NCBI RefSeq assembly: GCF_003610355.1
Contig: NZ_RAPY01000004.1
Location: forward strand, 186,001 to 250,000
Direction of reading: 5' to 3'
Length of the DNA: 64,000 nucleotides
Source of the DNA: Sphingobacterium detergens
GTDB taxonomy: Bacteria; Bacteroidota; Bacteroidia; Sphingobacteriales; Sphingobacteriaceae
The notes under the pieces were generated by a model. That model saw nothing but the letters and a program-made list of their open reading frames with translations, was not told where the DNA came from and made no database searches. Numbering within the stretch: position 1 is the stretch's first letter; the number at the start of each line of letters is the position of its first letter. The position numbers were made by a program, and so were the translations under genes. Of this stretch, positions 63,244 to 64,000 are shown one piece after another.

Positions 63244-64000
63244 TTATTGATTTTTTGCTAGCTGCTCATCAATCCATTGCCCGAGCGCAACTCGTTCATT
63301 ATATCGCGTATAAAAGTATTGGCCATTTGCTGTAGCTTCAATTACCCAATTGTCGTCTGCATGCTGCTCTTTATACCCCTGTACGGTGTAGTAAGGAGTG
63401 AATTTTGAAGGCCTTCCAACGATTTCAAATTGAATAGTATCTGATTTGGCCTGACCGTTCGAAAATAACAGTTTATCAACTTTCTGAATCGCTGTAAATT
63501 GATTTAAACCATTCAGGATAAGTTGTTCGGCGGCAGTGTAGTGAAAAGGATATGGATAGTACAACCCGCCATAGTAATAGTCTTTAGTCGAAGCTGGGCT
63601 TTTACTTCCAAGCACTTTTTGCCCGTCTCGGTTGACCAGATATTTTTCGCCCTTATCATCGGTGGGGGATACTGTCCAGTGTTCACCTCCAGGTTCATAG
63701 ACTTTTGATACAGCCCCTTCATAGAATGAGGCATAACCATAGTTAAACATGTCTGCAAAGCCAGTTTTAGCTGGGGTTAAGATTATATTGTTTATATCAA
63801 CATAGCCCACCTTACCATTAGAGACATAACGACGGATGCCTTCTTGCCAATAATCGGGACCATTATCATAAAGAAATGGAGTATATATGAAATTTCCTTC
63901 TCTATCATATACGCAGCCTACTGATTGATTAGGGTTCATCCGGTTGGTCGTTGTATCAGATAGTGTATAGGAAAATTCAATAAAAGCTGTCGTTATGGGT
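63244..64000 (-). CDS. WG-repeat protein, 5' end cut by window edge
   Basis: The frame is open from the right edge of the window, passing the ATG at 63939 (PITTAFIEFSYTLSDTTTNR precedes it), so the true start is outside. Visible WG-type repeats include SVGCVYDREGNFIYTPFLYD and NGKVGYVDINNIILTPAKTG. The C-terminal third (EIVGRPSKFTPYYTVQGYKE, then a Gln- and Glu-rich end) is not a repeat. Probably a surface or periplasmic protein. Confidence 0.8.
   Translation of the reverse strand, partial: PITTAFIEFSYTLSDTTTNRMNPNQSVGCVYDREGNFIYTPFLYDNGPDYWQEGIRRYVSNGKVGYVDINNIILTPAKTGFADMFNYGYASFYEGAVSKVYEPGGEHWTVSPTDDKGEKYLVNRDGQKVLGSKSPASTKDYYYGGLYYPYPFHYTAAEQLILNGLNQFTAIQKVDKLLFSNGQAKSDTIQFEIVGRPSKFTPYYTVQGYKEQHADDNWVIEATANGQYFYTRYNERVALGQWIDEQLAKNQ

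Noticed and set aside
1..64000. CRISPR array
   Set aside because: No regular repeat-spacer pattern with cas genes was seen; the 11-bp array is too short in period.

Overview
The window looks like a chromosomal segment of a Bacteroidota bacterium, most likely Sphingobacterium or a close relative. The reasons are four SusC/SusD outer-membrane uptake pairs, three ECF-sigma/FecR regulatory modules, three GH92 alpha-mannosidases, many SPII lipoproteins with Bacteroidota-type signals, promoter-like TAnnTTTG boxes and AT-rich spacers. The genus is an inference from protein style, not a database result. No rRNA, complete tRNA, CRISPR array or intact prophage is visible.

Layout. 1-1300: right part of an IS256-family element cut by the window edge, then a short IS3-type relic. 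1356-2213: XRE-type regulator, followed by a 576-bp spacer with long nested inverted repeats. 2790-8854: SusC, SusD and a thioredoxin-like lipoprotein/secreted protein in one operon without its own sigma factor. 8907-14974: accessory/regulatory block with a small Cys-containing peptide, a CRP-like regulator with a partner gene, a membrane LytTR-like protein, a small HTH-like protein next to a striking 11-bp-phased repeat array, a DUF5675-containing cassette with a long rod-like palindrome and an overlapping 55-residue membrane protein, and a LuxR-type regulator. 14975-16100 is AT-rich and non-coding. 16101-24244: three consecutive GH92 genes, probably for trimming alpha-mannosides of host or fungal N-glycans/mannan. 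24327-29506: housekeeping and envelope genes (GNAT, DUF1877, lipoproteins, WG-repeat protein, plant-type glutaminyl cyclase).

29776-36283 (minus): ECF sigma, FecR, SusC and SusD, in which SusC is split by a one-base insertion. 36457-37485: three small unknown genes, two of them tandem paralogues. 37843-48705 (minus): a complete sigma/FecR/SusC/SusD/TlpA/Yellow-like/hydrolase operon. 48966-51376: alpha/beta hydrolase, Old Yellow Enzyme and its divergent HxlR regulator with visible operator repeats. 51521-60996 (plus): a second complete sigma/FecR/SusC/SusD operon ending in two thioredoxin-fold proteins. 61091-64000: flavin reductase, GNAT, an unknown protein and a WG-repeat protein cut by the right edge.

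How it works together. In the sigma/FecR loci the SusC proteins at 43088-46717 and 53447-57109 carry an N-terminal STN domain, so substrate sensing should pass from SusC to FecR to the ECF sigma factor (trans-envelope signalling). The split SusC and the 2790-6179 SusC lack an obvious STN domain. Thioredoxin-fold proteins follow three of the four SusCD pairs. The most unusual non-coding signals are the 11-bp-phased GTAC/GTGC array at 11918-12012, the rod-like palindrome at 13401-13554 and the nested inverted repeats at 2338-2547.
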